DNA of 64,000 nt, from the NCBI GenBank assembly GCA_014799465.1, contig JAAVHZ010000020.1, forward strand, positions 1-64,000. Direction: 5' to 3'. The notes below the pieces were generated by a model. That model made no database searches. It saw only the letters and a program-made list of their open reading frames with translations, and was not told the origin of the DNA. Of this stretch, positions 20,157 to 28,494 are shown piece by piece. A program made the translations under genes and the position numbers. Position 1 is the first letter of the stretch. Every line of letters begins with the position of its first letter. This stretch comes from Lachnospiraceae bacterium (GTDB lineage Bacteria; Bacillota; Clostridia; Lachnospirales; Lachnospiraceae).

Positions 20157-21288
20157 TACTTTTAAATATAATAAAGATTTCCGTGAGTTTAGAACAAAAA
20201 TATTTATCAGGACAATACTATTAATACTGATTGCAATGATATTCATTTTTTTACTGTATCGTTTTATATTGTATGGTAATTTTTCTAATTGGATGGTGGC
20301 TTTTTTTCAGAGGGTTTTGGAAATTGATTATGAATCGGCACTGAATATTTATGTTTATACATTTCGCAATAATGCAGATTTAATAATGTTTTCAGCTATT
20401 ATGCTTGTATTTTTTATTCTGTTCCGCTTTTATCTTAACTGGTTTACAAGGTATTTTGAAGAACTTAACAGTGGAATTGATGCTTTAATAAATGAGGATT
20501 CGGAAGAAATATCTCTGGCTCCTGAGTTATTGCCAATGGAGCGGAAAATGAATATGATAAAACATACCATAGAAAAGCAGAAAATTGATATGCAGTTGTC
20601 TGAACAGCGGAAGAATGATTTGATAATGTATCTTGCCCATGATTTGAAAACGCCGTTAGCTTCGGTTATAGGATATCTGAATCTGCTGCATGATGAATCG
20701 CATATATCTGAAGACCTTAAGGAAAAATATATTTCTATTACCCTTGATAAGGCAGAACGGCTTGAAGAATTGATTAATGAGTTTTTTGAGATTACAAGGT
20801 TTAACTTGTCTGATATTACACTGCAATACAGCAAAATAAACCTTACACGTCTTCTTGAGCAGCTTATATATGAGTTTGACCCTATGTTTAAAGAGAAAAA
20901 TTTGAATTGCAACCTGAATGCTGAACAGGATATTATGTTAAAATGTGATGCAGACAAAATTCAGCGGGTATTTGATAATCTTTTGAGAAATGCTGTTATT
21001 TACAGTTTCAATGACACTGATATTGATATTACTGCTGAAAGACAGGATGAAAACCTTGTTATTAAATTTGTTAATCATGGTAATACTATTCCAAAAGAAA
21101 AAATGGAAAGAATATTTGAACAATTTTACAGGCTGGATGCTTCACGTAGCACAGGCAGCGGCGGAGCAGGTTTGGGACTTGCCGTTGCAAAACATATTGT
21201 GGAAGTCCATAAAGGAATAATTACTGCAAGAAGTAAAGATGAACTTATTGAGTTTGTAGTCATACTACCACTTATTCCCCCGGAGTAG
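20146..21288 (+). CDS. vanS: VanS-type sensor histidine kinase
   Basis: This membrane kinase has two transmembrane helices (about residues 20-40 and 80-98) around a short external loop. A dimerisation domain with phospho-acceptor His at about residue 165 (YLAHDLKTPLASV) follows, then an ATPase domain with N box DNLLRNAVIYS and G box GGAGLGLAVAKH. The start is a TTG at 20146 that overlaps vanR; a TTG at 20134 is the alternative. In VanG clusters this pair senses glycopeptides and phosphorylates VanR. Confidence 0.83.
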   Translation: MKNNTFKYNKDFREFRTKIFIRTILLILIAMIFIFLLYRFILYGNFSNWMVAFFQRVLEIDYESALNIYVYTFRNNADLIMFSAIMLVFFILFRFYLNWFTRYFEELNSGIDALINEDSEEISLAPELLPMERKMNMIKHTIEKQKIDMQLSEQRKNDLIMYLAHDLKTPLASVIGYLNLLHDESHISEDLKEKYISITLDKAERLEELINEFFEITRFNLSDITLQYSKINLTRLLEQLIYEFDPMFKEKNLNCNLNAEQDIMLKCDADKIQRVFDNLLRNAVIYSFNDTDIDITAERQDENLVIKFVNHGNTIPKEKMERIFEQFYRLDASRSTGSGGAGLGLAVAKHIVEVHKGIITARSKDELIEFVVILPLIPPE

Positions 21289-21311
21289 GAGGGAGTTTTG
21301 AAGGAGATAAA

Positions 21312-21995
21312 ATGATGAGTAGACCTACCACAACTTTATTTATGCTTATGTCAGTGGATGGAAAGATTTCAACAGGAGCAACAGATGAATTGGACTTTGA
21401 TAAGGATTTTCCTTGTATCAGAGGAGTCAAAGAGGGCTTGCAACAATATTATGACATAGAACAAACCACTGATTTGTGGTCTTTAAATTCCGGAAGGGTT
21501 CAAGCTAAAGTGGGAGTAAACGAATGTGAAACACCACACAAAACGCCGGTTTCCTTTGTGCTAATTGACAATAGCCATCTTACAAAGCATGGGATTGAGT
21601 ATTTTTGTGCTCTTTCAAGACAATTTGTACTTGTAACATCTAATCGGGACCACCCTGCTTTTCATGTGAATGAGGAAAATCTGCACATTATTTATCAAGA
21701 AAAATTGAATCTTGCAAATATGCTTGAAACATTAAAAAGCGAATATGGCTGTGAGAGAATTACCATACAAACAGGCGGAACGCTGAACGGATTGTTTTTG
21801 AGAGAAAAGTTGTTTGATTATGTTGATATTGTAGTTGCTCCCATACTTGTTGGGGGAAAAGACACATCTACACTCATAGATGGAAAGTCTCTTTGCAAAG
21901 CAAGCAGGCTTCCGGAACTTGGTGTATTAGAATTGGAAAGTATAACGCCTTTAGCTTCATCATATATCAGATTAAGATATAAGGTCATTTCCTGA
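21312..21995 (+). CDS. RibD C-terminal / dihydrofolate-reductase-like oxidoreductase
   Basis: This 227-residue protein has the fold motifs of the RibD_C family: FMLMSVDGKIS at the start, ITIQTGGTLNGLFLREKLFD in the middle and VDIVVAPILVGGKDT. These are NADPH-dependent reductases; stand-alone members often have unknown substrates. The ribosome site aaggag lies 5 bases before the first ATG and 8 before the second (21315). It follows vanS after 23 bases and begins the accessory stretch. Confidence 0.78.
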   Translation: MMSRPTTTLFMLMSVDGKISTGATDELDFDKDFPCIRGVKEGLQQYYDIEQTTDLWSLNSGRVQAKVGVNECETPHKTPVSFVLIDNSHLTKHGIEYFCALSRQFVLVTSNRDHPAFHVNEENLHIIYQEKLNLANMLETLKSEYGCERITIQTGGTLNGLFLREKLFDYVDIVVAPILVGGKDTSTLIDGKSLCKASRLPELGVLELESITPLASSYIRLRYKVIS

Positions 21996-22117
21996 GTGGG
22001 ATATGGGAGGAAACAGAAAGGGGATAATTTTATCATTATTGAATTTTGAATTGTAGTATAATATAATGGAACTAGCGATATAGAGATAGATGAATCAAGA
22101 ATTTGGAGGTAATAATA

Positions 22118-22408
22118 ATGAGTATGAGTTCAATTGATGCAGAGGATGACCAGTTTGCATATCGATATGATACACAATTATTAATTGACCGTAGGGATAA
22201 GGATTTAGATGAGGATGAGATTGCTGATTATATTACAGAAAATATCGAAGGAAACAGCCTTATCGCAGCAGGAGATGAAGACTTGATAAAAATTCATTTT
22301 CATACAAACGAACCATGGAAGGTGTTGGAATATTGCAACATGGTTGGTGAAATTTATGATATTGTAGTTGAAGATATGATTAGACAGTCAGATGGAAAAC
22401 AGGGATAA
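22118..22408 (+). CDS. Stand-alone FakA/YloV C-terminal-like domain
   Basis: This 96-residue protein (from the ATG 8 bases after ggaggt) reads like the last domain of FakA/YloV, the ATP-binding partner of DegV-type fatty-acid-binding proteins. Landmarks are YRYDTQLLID, GNSLIAAGDEDLIKIHFHT and NEPWKVLEYC. The kinase domains are missing. Small single-domain versions occur in Clostridia. A degV gene lies at 50861-51712 in this window, but no link is shown. Confidence 0.65.
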   Translation: MSMSSIDAEDDQFAYRYDTQLLIDRRDKDLDEDEIADYITENIEGNSLIAAGDEDLIKIHFHTNEPWKVLEYCNMVGEIYDIVVEDMIRQSDGKQG

Positions 22409-22448
22409 AAATTTCAATTTGTTGCCGGTTAGCAGAAAGGATATGAAT

Positions 22449-22925
22449 ATGTCACAATTGGAATATGGACTAAAGACAGGTGGCTTAACAGAAAAGGAAA
22501 TTATTAGAATTTTTGAAAAAGCACTTAACAAGTATGCAGACGAGTCAAAAGACCCCTGCATCTCAAAAGGACGAAAAAAAATGAAAAAGGATACCAATTG
22601 TTGCGGCATATGCAATCCCGATGCAGCCGTTCAGCCAGAATATGATTACAGATACTATTTTAATCATCGTTATTGCCGTCTGTTTCTGGAGTTATACCCA
22701 AATACTGATAAAAATGGCTTGGTAAAGTTTCAGCAGAATGGTATAGTCTGGAATTTGTATATTTCCGATTATAATGATAATTCGGTTACCAGAGAACTTT
22801 TGGAAAATCTTGATATTGATGCACCTGAAGGATTTGGGATAAACGTTTTGCGGGAAATATTTAAAACACTTGAATGTGAAAAGATATTCATTAAGGAATA
22901 TATCGGAAATGAAAACAGACTTTAA
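22449..22925 (+). CDS. Hypothetical protein with a Cys cluster
   Basis: This 158-residue soluble protein is not recognised. It contains a CCGIC segment (possible metal site) near residue 50 and a C-terminal half rich in acidic and aromatic residues. The frame is open from 22392, overlapping the previous gene, but aaagga lies 7 bases before the ATG at 22449. Confidence 0.5.
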   Translation: MSQLEYGLKTGGLTEKEIIRIFEKALNKYADESKDPCISKGRKKMKKDTNCCGICNPDAAVQPEYDYRYYFNHRYCRLFLELYPNTDKNGLVKFQQNGIVWNLYISDYNDNSVTRELLENLDIDAPEGFGINVLREIFKTLECEKIFIKEYIGNENRL

Positions 22926-22987
22926 TGAAACGGTTACATATTTGAATTGATAAATTATTGTTTAGTGTGGATATAGATTGTCGAAAC

Positions 22988-23319
22988 CGATAATATAGCA
23001 ATGAAAGGAATGAGAAAATGCTTAATGAAGCAATTTTAAGTAGTAAAAATGAATATACGATTTTTAAGTATGATAGGTATATTATTAGATTTCGTGCTCC
23101 ATACTCATTGGAAAGGTACACACAAGTTAAAGAATGGGATAATGGATATTTAGTAGTTATGGCTAAGTATTCTCATAATCAGGAAGAAGAAGAAGAGTAT
23201 ATAGACCTTATCCCAATACTAAAAAATTTGTATTTTGATGCCCATGAATTTTTAGAGCCAATAAAGAAAGTGAGGATCCAATATGATTGATTATAAGGTT
23301 GTTGCAGAAGATTCAAATA
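22988..23319 (+). repeat. 332-bp duplication, copy A
   Basis: This segment is almost identical to 31895-32226. It runs from cgataatatagc, through the whole 90-residue gene at 23018, to codon 13 of the next gene. Only scattered single-base changes separate the copies. In copy B the left edge is the last codon and stop (cgataa) of an intact upstream gene; here it is not, suggesting that the B arrangement is the older one on that side. Confidence 0.9.
23018..23290 (+). CDS. Small accessory protein, paralog 1 of 2
   Basis: This 90-residue acidic protein starts MLNEAILSSKNEYTIFKYD and includes RFRAPYSLERYTQVKEWDNG. It is nearly identical to the product at 31925-32197. It overlaps the next gene by 8 bases, so the two form a coupled pair. 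I know no function. The neighbouring DUF4160 gene suggests a toxin-antitoxin-like or immunity context. Confidence 0.7.
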   Translation: MLNEAILSSKNEYTIFKYDRYIIRFRAPYSLERYTQVKEWDNGYLVVMAKYSHNQEEEEEYIDLIPILKNLYFDAHEFLEPIKKVRIQYD

Positions 23320-23504
23320 TGATTATTAATGGATATGCCTTTACAAAAGAAGATAAAAATATAAGGGTGTTGAATTTAAATAACCCTGAGATGGCTGTCG
23401 TATTTGATCATAATCATGAGGTGCTTGAAACAACAATGAGTGATATAGAGATACGGATTGTAAAGGATTATTTATCAAACAATATTGAATTTATGGAGGA
23501 TTAA
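23283..23504 (+). CDS. Small partner protein of the 23018 gene
   Basis: This 73-residue protein (MIDYKVVAEDSNMIINGYAF) has no recognised domain. It overlaps the upstream gene by 8 bases and ends one base before the next start. The same gene beside the second copy of the upstream gene is cut after codon 12 (32190-32226). It may be an antitoxin-like or DUF2442-like partner of the DUF4160 protein; that is inference from position. Confidence 0.55.
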   Translation: MIDYKVVAEDSNMIINGYAFTKEDKNIRVLNLNNPEMAVVFDHNHEVLETTMSDIEIRIVKDYLSNNIEFMED

Positions 23505-23505
23505 T

Positions 23506-23784
23506 GTGCCGAAATATTACGAGTATATGGTTGCCGGATATTTTTTATATTTCACATCATTTTGTACGGTTGAGTGTATGCATGTACATGCAAGTGATAA
23601 ACAACTTACCGAGGGAGGTTCTGCTAAATTTTTTGTAAAAGAAAATGGGGATTCTATAATTCAAAACAAGGGGAAACTGAATGATAGGGAAATATTGAAG
23701 ATAAAAAAATTTATCAAAAAGAATTATCGTGAAATGTTTTTGAAGTGGTCAGAATATAGTAAAAATGGATTTTATCAAAAATGA
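23506..23784 (+). CDS. DUF4160 domain protein
   Basis: This 92-residue protein matches the DUF4160 pattern: PKYYEYMVAGYFLYFTS, then ECMHVHASD and AKFFVKENGD, then LNDREILKIKKFIKKNYREM. Members are often paired with DUF2442 proteins in toxin-antitoxin-like loci. I start it at the GTG at 23506, which has ggagg 6 bases upstream; the ATG at 23485 lies inside the preceding gene. Confidence 0.75.
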   Translation: MPKYYEYMVAGYFLYFTSFCTVECMHVHASDKQLTEGGSAKFFVKENGDSIIQNKGKLNDREILKIKKFIKKNYREMFLKWSEYSKNGFYQK

Positions 23785-23879
23785 ATATTATAAGACAAAT
23801 ACTTCTACCAACAGCAGAAGTTTATTATAGGAACTGCCATTGCATGTCGTTCTCTAAAAATTACAAAGGAGAATTGACA

Positions 23880-24015
23880 ATGAAACAGAAATTAATCACA
23901 GATGTTATTCAGGGAATGTTTCCATGTTTGAATAATGCACAAAGTAAGCGGTTGCAAGAAGTTCTGCAATTATTAACTGGCTAATTATGAAGTGACAGAA
24001 AATATAAGCAAAGAG
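23880..24015 (+). pseudogene. N-terminal remnant of a tyrosine recombinase/integrase
   Basis: After aaggagaatt an ATG at 23880 encodes MKQKLITDVIQGMFPCLNNA and SKRLQEVLQLL, like the N-terminus of Lachnospiraceae tyrosine integrases. The frame stops at 23984, but another frame continues with NYEVTENISKEES, the next stretch expected in such proteins. No catalytic domain (R..HxxR..Y) follows. The remnant is therefore frameshifted and cut. The rest up to 24127 holds no gene. Confidence 0.5.
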
Positions 24016-24127
24016 GAAAGTTCGGAGCATAAAAAAGTAGTATCTATTTTTGGTTTTATTGACGAAAAAATCATACAAAATGCTGAGATAAACAATAATT
24101 TAACAATCGAAAGAGAGGACAACATAT

Positions 24128-24610
24128 ATGAAAGATTATGATGAATTATGGAACCAATATGCAATAGAGTTTAATGACAAGCTTGAAGACAAGAATGATG
24201 GTGATTGGGAAAAACTGGATGAGATTGAACAGGAAATTGCCGCACTTTGGAAACTTGCAGCAGACATGTACAGTGCAGGCTTTGATGACTTTTTTCTTAG
24301 ATGGGGCTATGATTGCTATTCCTACGCAATGAGAGGTATTAAACGAATTGCAGCAGAAAACTCAGGATTGGAAAAAACAGACTGCGATAATGTATATAAA
24401 TTATTTGAAGAAACATACACAAAGGTTTTCGCAAGGTTTGAAAATGATGACAGAATAAAGTCTTATGAGGACATCATTGAATATCTTACAGAAGAAGATG
24501 AAGAAATACTTGAAAGAACCTATGAAATCTTTGACGAAAAGCTTGGTCCGTTGTTGTGTACAAGAGCTTATGAATTTTATTGTGAAAATTTAAAGAAAGA
24601 AATTGTATAA
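24128..24610 (+). CDS. Hypothetical protein, DUF4375-like
   Basis: This 160-residue acidic helical protein has YDELWNQYAIEF at the start and GFDDFFLRWGYDCYSYAMRGI in the middle. It resembles DMP19/DUF4375 proteins, small soluble proteins often seen among immunity genes. Its stop overlaps the next ATG by one base (ATAATG), so the pair is coupled. Confidence 0.45.
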   Translation: MKDYDELWNQYAIEFNDKLEDKNDGDWEKLDEIEQEIAALWKLAADMYSAGFDDFFLRWGYDCYSYAMRGIKRIAAENSGLEKTDCDNVYKLFEETYTKVFARFENDDRIKSYEDIIEYLTEEDEEILERTYEIFDEKLGPLLCTRAYEFYCENLKKEIV

Positions 24611-25131
24611 TGAATTTATTTCAGTTTGAAAATGAATTAATAAAGAGATGTGATATATCTAAAATTCGTTTTCATAAGGTCAGAGTTACTCAGTGCAAAA
24701 ACATATATCAAAAGATTACAGAAAAATATGCTGACAAAACACAAATATGGAAAAATGGTTTACATTGGGCTAATACAAATGGTTATAGCCCTAAAAGTAT
24801 GAAAAAGCTTTTGGGATGCTATTCTGTAGAGCGCCAGGCATGGTTTTACTACTTACCTGAAATCATATTAAATGATGATATAGTGTATTTTTTAATCGAT
24901 ATAGGTGGCGATTGGTATACGGGAGAATACTTCTGGATTTTTGAGAGTTACATACCTGAATTGGTAAAGGTACTTGATTTGCTAAATCAAACTGCTTTTT
25001 TAGATATTGGCTGGTCAGACTATTATATTGTTTCAAAAAAGTTTCGGTGGATAATTGGCTTTAATCACCATGACGTGATTTCCTGCGTAGGAGAAGGATT
25101 AAATCTTGATTGTTTTCTCCATAAAAAGTAA
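24610..25131 (+). CDS. Hypothetical protein, immunity-like
   Basis: This 173-residue protein has an aromatic-rich middle (WIFESYIPELV, WSDYYIVSKKFRWIIGFNHHD). The pattern resembles a family of small proteins annotated DUF6756, which I recall only loosely. It is translated directly from the end of the 24128 gene. No function can be given. Confidence 0.5.
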   Translation: MNLFQFENELIKRCDISKIRFHKVRVTQCKNIYQKITEKYADKTQIWKNGLHWANTNGYSPKSMKKLLGCYSVERQAWFYYLPEIILNDDIVYFLIDIGGDWYTGEYFWIFESYIPELVKVLDLLNQTAFLDIGWSDYYIVSKKFRWIIGFNHHDVISCVGEGLNLDCFLHKK

Positions 25132-25134
25132 AAA

Positions 25135-25263
25135 GACAAATTTTTTCCATTCCATGCTACAACAATTTGGAGCGGAGACGAATACAGAGGGTTCCTGTAT
25201 TACGCTGAAAAAATAGAAGAAGATTTTTTATGGGATTTCCTGTATAATAAAAGAATAAAGTAA
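25135..25263 (+). pseudogene. Orphan C-terminal coding fragment
   Basis: Directly after the stop of the preceding gene, and in the same frame, an uninterrupted coding-like stretch runs DKFFPFHATTIWSGDEYRG then LYYAEKIEEDFLWDFLYNK to a TAA at 25263. It has no start codon or ribosome site. It looks like the end of a gene whose front was lost. The family is not recognised. Confidence 0.3.
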
Positions 25264-25313
25264 AATGTGCAAGAGTAAGATTTTAAGCAAATTAACAGAG
25301 ATTGAGGTGCGGT

Positions 25314-25748
25314 ATGCAGATATCAAGCAGATTTACAATTGCTGTCCATGTTCTAGTATGTATTGAGACATTTAAAAATGATTATAAAGTCACAAGTGAT
25401 TTCCTTGCATCAAGTGTGAATGTAAATCCTGTTGTTATAAGACGCTTGTTGCAGCAATTAAAAAAAGCGGAGCTGATAAATGTTAAGAGAGGAAGCGGAG
25501 GGGCGGATATAGAAAAACCTTTAGAGGAGATTACATTATTGGATGTATACAATGCAGTGGAATGTGTGGAAGATGGGAAACTTTTTCATTTCCATGAAAG
25601 TCCTAGTCAGCTTTGCCCTGTTGGAAAAAATATCCATGCACTTTTAGACGTAAGACTTGAAGAAATCCAGAAAGCAATGGAAAAAGAAATGAGTTCAGTG
25701 TCAATACAGGATATTATGAATGATGCAGAAAAATTAATAAAGATATAA
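25314..25748 (+). CDS. Rrf2-family transcriptional regulator
   Basis: This 144-residue protein starts MQISSRFTIAVHVLVCIETF, the usual Rrf2 winged-helix opening, with recognition region VNPVVIRRLLQQLKKAEL and wing RGSGGADI. It has one Cys (LCPVGKN), so an iron-sulfur cluster of the IscR type is unlikely. The start is at gaggtgcggtATG. It probably controls the cupin gene after it, separated by a terminator and a new promoter. Confidence 0.85.
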   Translation: MQISSRFTIAVHVLVCIETFKNDYKVTSDFLASSVNVNPVVIRRLLQQLKKAELINVKRGSGGADIEKPLEEITLLDVYNAVECVEDGKLFHFHESPSQLCPVGKNIHALLDVRLEEIQKAMEKEMSSVSIQDIMNDAEKLIKI

Positions 25749-25750
25749 AA

Positions 25751-25790
25751 TATCCCGCAGTTTTTTGTTTGGTAAAGGACTGCGGGATAT
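25751..25790 (+). terminator. Terminator after the Rrf2 gene
   Basis: tatcccgcagt pairs with actgcgggata around a 17-base loop. The stem is perfect over 11 bases and is followed by ttttat. It separates the regulator from the cupin gene. Confidence 0.7.
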
Positions 25791-25802
25791 TTTATAAAAA
25801 AG

Positions 25803-25867
25803 TGTTGTAACTATTGACGATACAATAAAAGCATGATAAAATTGATGTACCAATGGATATTACAACA
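25803..25867 (+). promoter_or_regulatory. Promoter of the cupin gene, with inverted repeats
   Basis: ttgacg (25814-25819) and taaaat (25837-25842) are 17 bases apart, a good promoter. The pair is framed by tgttgtaa (near 25803-25810) and its mirror ttacaaca (near 25859-25866). These arms could be sites for the upstream Rrf2 regulator; that is inference. Confidence 0.55.
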
Positions 25868-25888
25868 AATATTAGGAGGTAAAGATCT

Positions 25889-26245
25889 ATGGCGAATTTT
25901 AGTAAAGTTAGTGTAGGACAGGATGCAAGGACAGAACTTCATGACAAGCTTTCTTTAACAGGAGCAGAAATAAGTATTAACAATCTGCCGGCAGGAGGCA
26001 GTGTACCTTTTATCCATACTCATAAGAACAATGAAGAAATTTATGCGGTTCTTGAAGGGAAAGGGAAATTTGTTATTGATGGAGAAGAAGTGGGACTTGC
26101 GGCTGGTGATTGGGTTCGTATTTCTCCTACAGGGAAGAGACAGCTTTTTGCGGCAGAGGATTCGGCAATCAGTTATGTATGTATTCAGGTAAAAGAGAAT
26201 TCTCTCGAAGGTTATACTGCGGATGACGGAGTAGTTGAGAATTAG
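25889..26245 (+). CDS. Cupin-domain protein
   Basis: This 118-residue protein has the two cupin motifs: PFIHTHKNNEEIYAVLEGKGKF (H, H, E metal ligands) and GDWVRISPTGKRQLFA (the usual late His is replaced). It may be a small metal-binding stress or sugar-binding protein. aggaggtaaag lies close to the ATG. An Rrf2 regulator gene stands directly upstream and likely controls it. Confidence 0.8.
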   Translation: MANFSKVSVGQDARTELHDKLSLTGAEISINNLPAGGSVPFIHTHKNNEEIYAVLEGKGKFVIDGEEVGLAAGDWVRISPTGKRQLFAAEDSAISYVCIQVKENSLEGYTADDGVVEN

Positions 26246-26290
26246 AAGGAAGTTCGATTTTTAAAAGAGTTTATATGGATGTTTTATAGG

Positions 26291-26325
26291 GCACCAGTCA
26301 GAATGAAACGGCTGGTGCATTTTTT
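26291..26325 (+). terminator. Terminator after the cupin gene
   Basis: gcaccagtc pairs with ggctggtgc (one G-T pair) over a 10-base loop, followed by a T run. Confidence 0.75.
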
Positions 26326-26343
26326 AACAGCATTGATTTTTAT

Positions 26344-26398
26344 TTTGTGTTATAATGTTTTATGTGATTTTGTTTTCTTTGAAAAGGGTAAAATCACA
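26344..26398 (+). promoter_or_regulatory. Shared promoter-leader module, copy 1
   Basis: A 29-base stretch (26344-26372) is identical to 37454-37482. It contains an extended -10 (tgttataat) and the left arm of a hairpin, tgtgatttt (26363-26371), which pairs with aaaatcaca (26390-26398). Both copies stand upstream of unrelated immunity-like genes. This suggests a common promoter and leader for these genes. Confidence 0.6.
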
Positions 26399-26428
26399 AT
26401 TATATAGGATTTAATGGAGGTTTAGAAT

Positions 26429-26941
26429 ATGGACGTAGAGATATATCCATTGGATAAAGTTGTGATTGATGGAGTTCAAATTTGCCTGGGAGCAGAGCAG
26501 ACAGTTGTTGAAACTGCAATTGGCAAAGGACAACCCGAAGGAAAACGGTGTTATTACTATAATTGTAATATGGCTATAGATTATAGTGCAGATAAAAAAG
26601 TAGAGTTTATTGAGTTTTTAGGCGGCATAGATGGTTATTTGCATCCACAAATTTATGGTGTTTCTGTTTTTGATACTTATGCCGAAGAATTGGTAAAGAT
26701 TTTAACACAGAAAAACAATGGGAAAGTTGATGATTCAGAACAAGGATATTCTTTTGCATTTCTGAATATTAGTGTTGGTGTTTATCGAGAGACAAGACCA
26801 TCGGATGTAGAAGAAATGATAGAGGAAATGAAGGCGGACGGCATATCTACAGATAACAACGAAGATGTAGAGAATGAAATGCGAAAAGCTAATCATTGGG
26901 CAACGATTGGAATTGGTGTTGCAGGTTATTATCAGCAGTAA
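26429..26941 (+). CDS. Hypothetical protein, immunity-like
   Basis: This 170-residue acidic soluble protein starts MDVEIYPLDKVVIDGVQICL after a ggaggtt site and ends in HWATIGIGVAGYYQQ. I do not know the family. Its regular alternation of beta-strand-like segments and low charge is like many small immunity proteins. It is driven by the shared promoter-leader at 26344. Confidence 0.55.
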   Translation: MDVEIYPLDKVVIDGVQICLGAEQTVVETAIGKGQPEGKRCYYYNCNMAIDYSADKKVEFIEFLGGIDGYLHPQIYGVSVFDTYAEELVKILTQKNNGKVDDSEQGYSFAFLNISVGVYRETRPSDVEEMIEEMKADGISTDNNEDVENEMRKANHWATIGIGVAGYYQQ

Positions 26942-26985
26942 AATTTCAATTTATTTTAGCTTAGAAATGAAGGAGAGGAAAATGC

Positions 26986-27426
26986 ATGATATGGCTTAAT
27001 CTAAGTGATTATAGAAATCAAAAGTATATTGAATTAAGGTTATATGCACCCGAAAATGAAAAGATAGTACTGGATTTTAATCCTCTTAAAATTTCCAATG
27101 AACCTGATTGGGATCCATCGTGGGAGGAATGGCACTGCTACGCTATGCCTTTACGAATATATAAGCAGGATTATGAACTTTTGCTTGATTATTTCAACAA
27201 AATATACCCAACTAAAGATGCATTTGATGGAACGATTGAACCTGTTTTTGATGTATGTTTTGACAATTGGATAGGTAAAGACGATTGGCTTAAGGTAATT
27301 TCCGAAGTAGAACAAGACTTGGAAAACATTTCTTATGATAAAAAGTCTTTCTTTATAGATTTTCTTGAATGGCTAAGAGAAGCACTTAAATATACATCTA
27401 TCATTGTTGTTGAGGGTAACTTGTAA
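26986..27426 (+). CDS. Hypothetical protein, immunity-like
   Basis: This 146-residue tryptophan-rich acidic protein (MIWLNLSDYRNQKYIELRLY) has a good aggagagg site. It contains WDPSWEEWHCYAMPL and FDVCFDNWIGKDDWLKVI. No family is recognised. The 157 bases after it contain only scraps of coding-like sequence and no gene. Confidence 0.5.
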   Translation: MIWLNLSDYRNQKYIELRLYAPENEKIVLDFNPLKISNEPDWDPSWEEWHCYAMPLRIYKQDYELLLDYFNKIYPTKDAFDGTIEPVFDVCFDNWIGKDDWLKVISEVEQDLENISYDKKSFFIDFLEWLREALKYTSIIVVEGNL

Positions 27427-27583
27427 TTATTCGCATAATTATATGCTTCGGGAAATTTTATGTCAGCCTTGTTTTATCAGATGGATTTGATTCTGCACTT
27501 TATATTTTGTAGTCTCAAACTCCGATGATTACCGAGAGAAAATACCGCAGGATTGAGCGAAAAGGAAAGGCAGGAATTAAGCT

Positions 27584-27964
27584 ATGAAAATGCATGTGAG
27601 TTCAACAAAAGGCACTAGAATATGTCAAATCAAAGATGAAATTATCGAAATAATAAAACAAGGTTCTGCCTTGCCACAAGGTGATGAGATATGGATAAGC
27701 AGCGGCGGAGAAGAATATCCATGCCTTTCAATTCTTATAAAAGGCAAATATGCATGTGTCCACTACTTTGAAAATGAAGAAGGTGATGCATGGCAATCAG
27801 AGGGAGATTTTAACGAGGAAGTCATATTCCTTGCAGGTGATGAGGAGTGGACAGCTCCAGAGTATACCATCATACCGATTGAAACGGCCATCAACTGTAT
27901 AGAGGAATTTTGTGATACCATGAAACGCCCGGAATGTATCAAATGGGAGGCATTATGGGAGTAA
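27584..27964 (+). CDS. Imm1-like immunity protein
   Basis: This 126-residue acidic protein resembles the Imm1 family (PF14430). GDEIWISSGGEEYPCLSILI leads to CVHYFENEEGDAW, and a pattern with IPIETAINCIEEF and PECIKWEAL ends it. Imm1 proteins neutralise toxins of polymorphic toxin systems. No cognate toxin is present nearby. Confidence 0.55.
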   Translation: MKMHVSSTKGTRICQIKDEIIEIIKQGSALPQGDEIWISSGGEEYPCLSILIKGKYACVHYFENEEGDAWQSEGDFNEEVIFLAGDEEWTAPEYTIIPIETAINCIEEFCDTMKRPECIKWEALWE

Positions 27965-28004
27965 GGCTGAAAATTGCATAAAAAATTAAATATTTGTTAC
28001 TTTT

Positions 28005-28044
28005 GGTAGTGGTTTACCCTAATGGGAAACAAGCTACCTTTTTT
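28005..28044 (+). terminator. Terminator after the Imm1-like gene
   Basis: ggtagtggttt pairs with aaacaagctacc, followed by tttttt. The following 158 bases before the next gene carry only short frames. Confidence 0.65.
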
Positions 28045-28202
28045 ATTTTTATCAACTGCCAATACAGTGCAGAAAAAATGAGATACCAGAAATGATTGAA
28101 ATGCCAAATAGCTTTGATAAAATGAGAACTTTAATGGAAATATGAGTGTGATTGTGGTATTATATTAGCTATATAAATCGGTATTTGTGAGGAAAATGTA
28201 AT

Positions 28203-28493
28203 ATGGCAGAATTATCAAAAGAAGAAAAGAAAGCACTGATGAGAAAATGGAAAGATACTCAATATAAAAAGTATATTCTCAGTAAAACAAAAGTGAAAAA
28301 GTTGTTTTGTTACTTAGAAATACAATTAGAGAATACTCCATGTAATCATACATTGCACTATACAGAACAATGGCTTAAAGATAATTTACCCCAAGAGAAG
28401 GTAAAAAGTGTAATTGCAGAAATGAAAGAAATGGGGGGATATTGCGATTGCGAAGTGCTATTGAATTGCTATGAAAAATATGACATAGTTTGA
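28203..28493 (+). CDS. DUF2695 family protein
   Basis: This 96-residue protein has the DUF2695 pattern: CNHTLHYTEQWLKDN followed by MKEMGGYCDCEVLLNCYE. The conserved His and Cys could form a metal site. Function is unknown. A short ribosome site (gaggaaaatgtaat) precedes the ATG. Confidence 0.75.
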   Translation: MAELSKEEKKALMRKWKDTQYKKYILSKTKVKKLFCYLEIQLENTPCNHTLHYTEQWLKDNLPQEKVKSVIAEMKEMGGYCDCEVLLNCYEKYDIV

Positions 28494-28494
28494 G

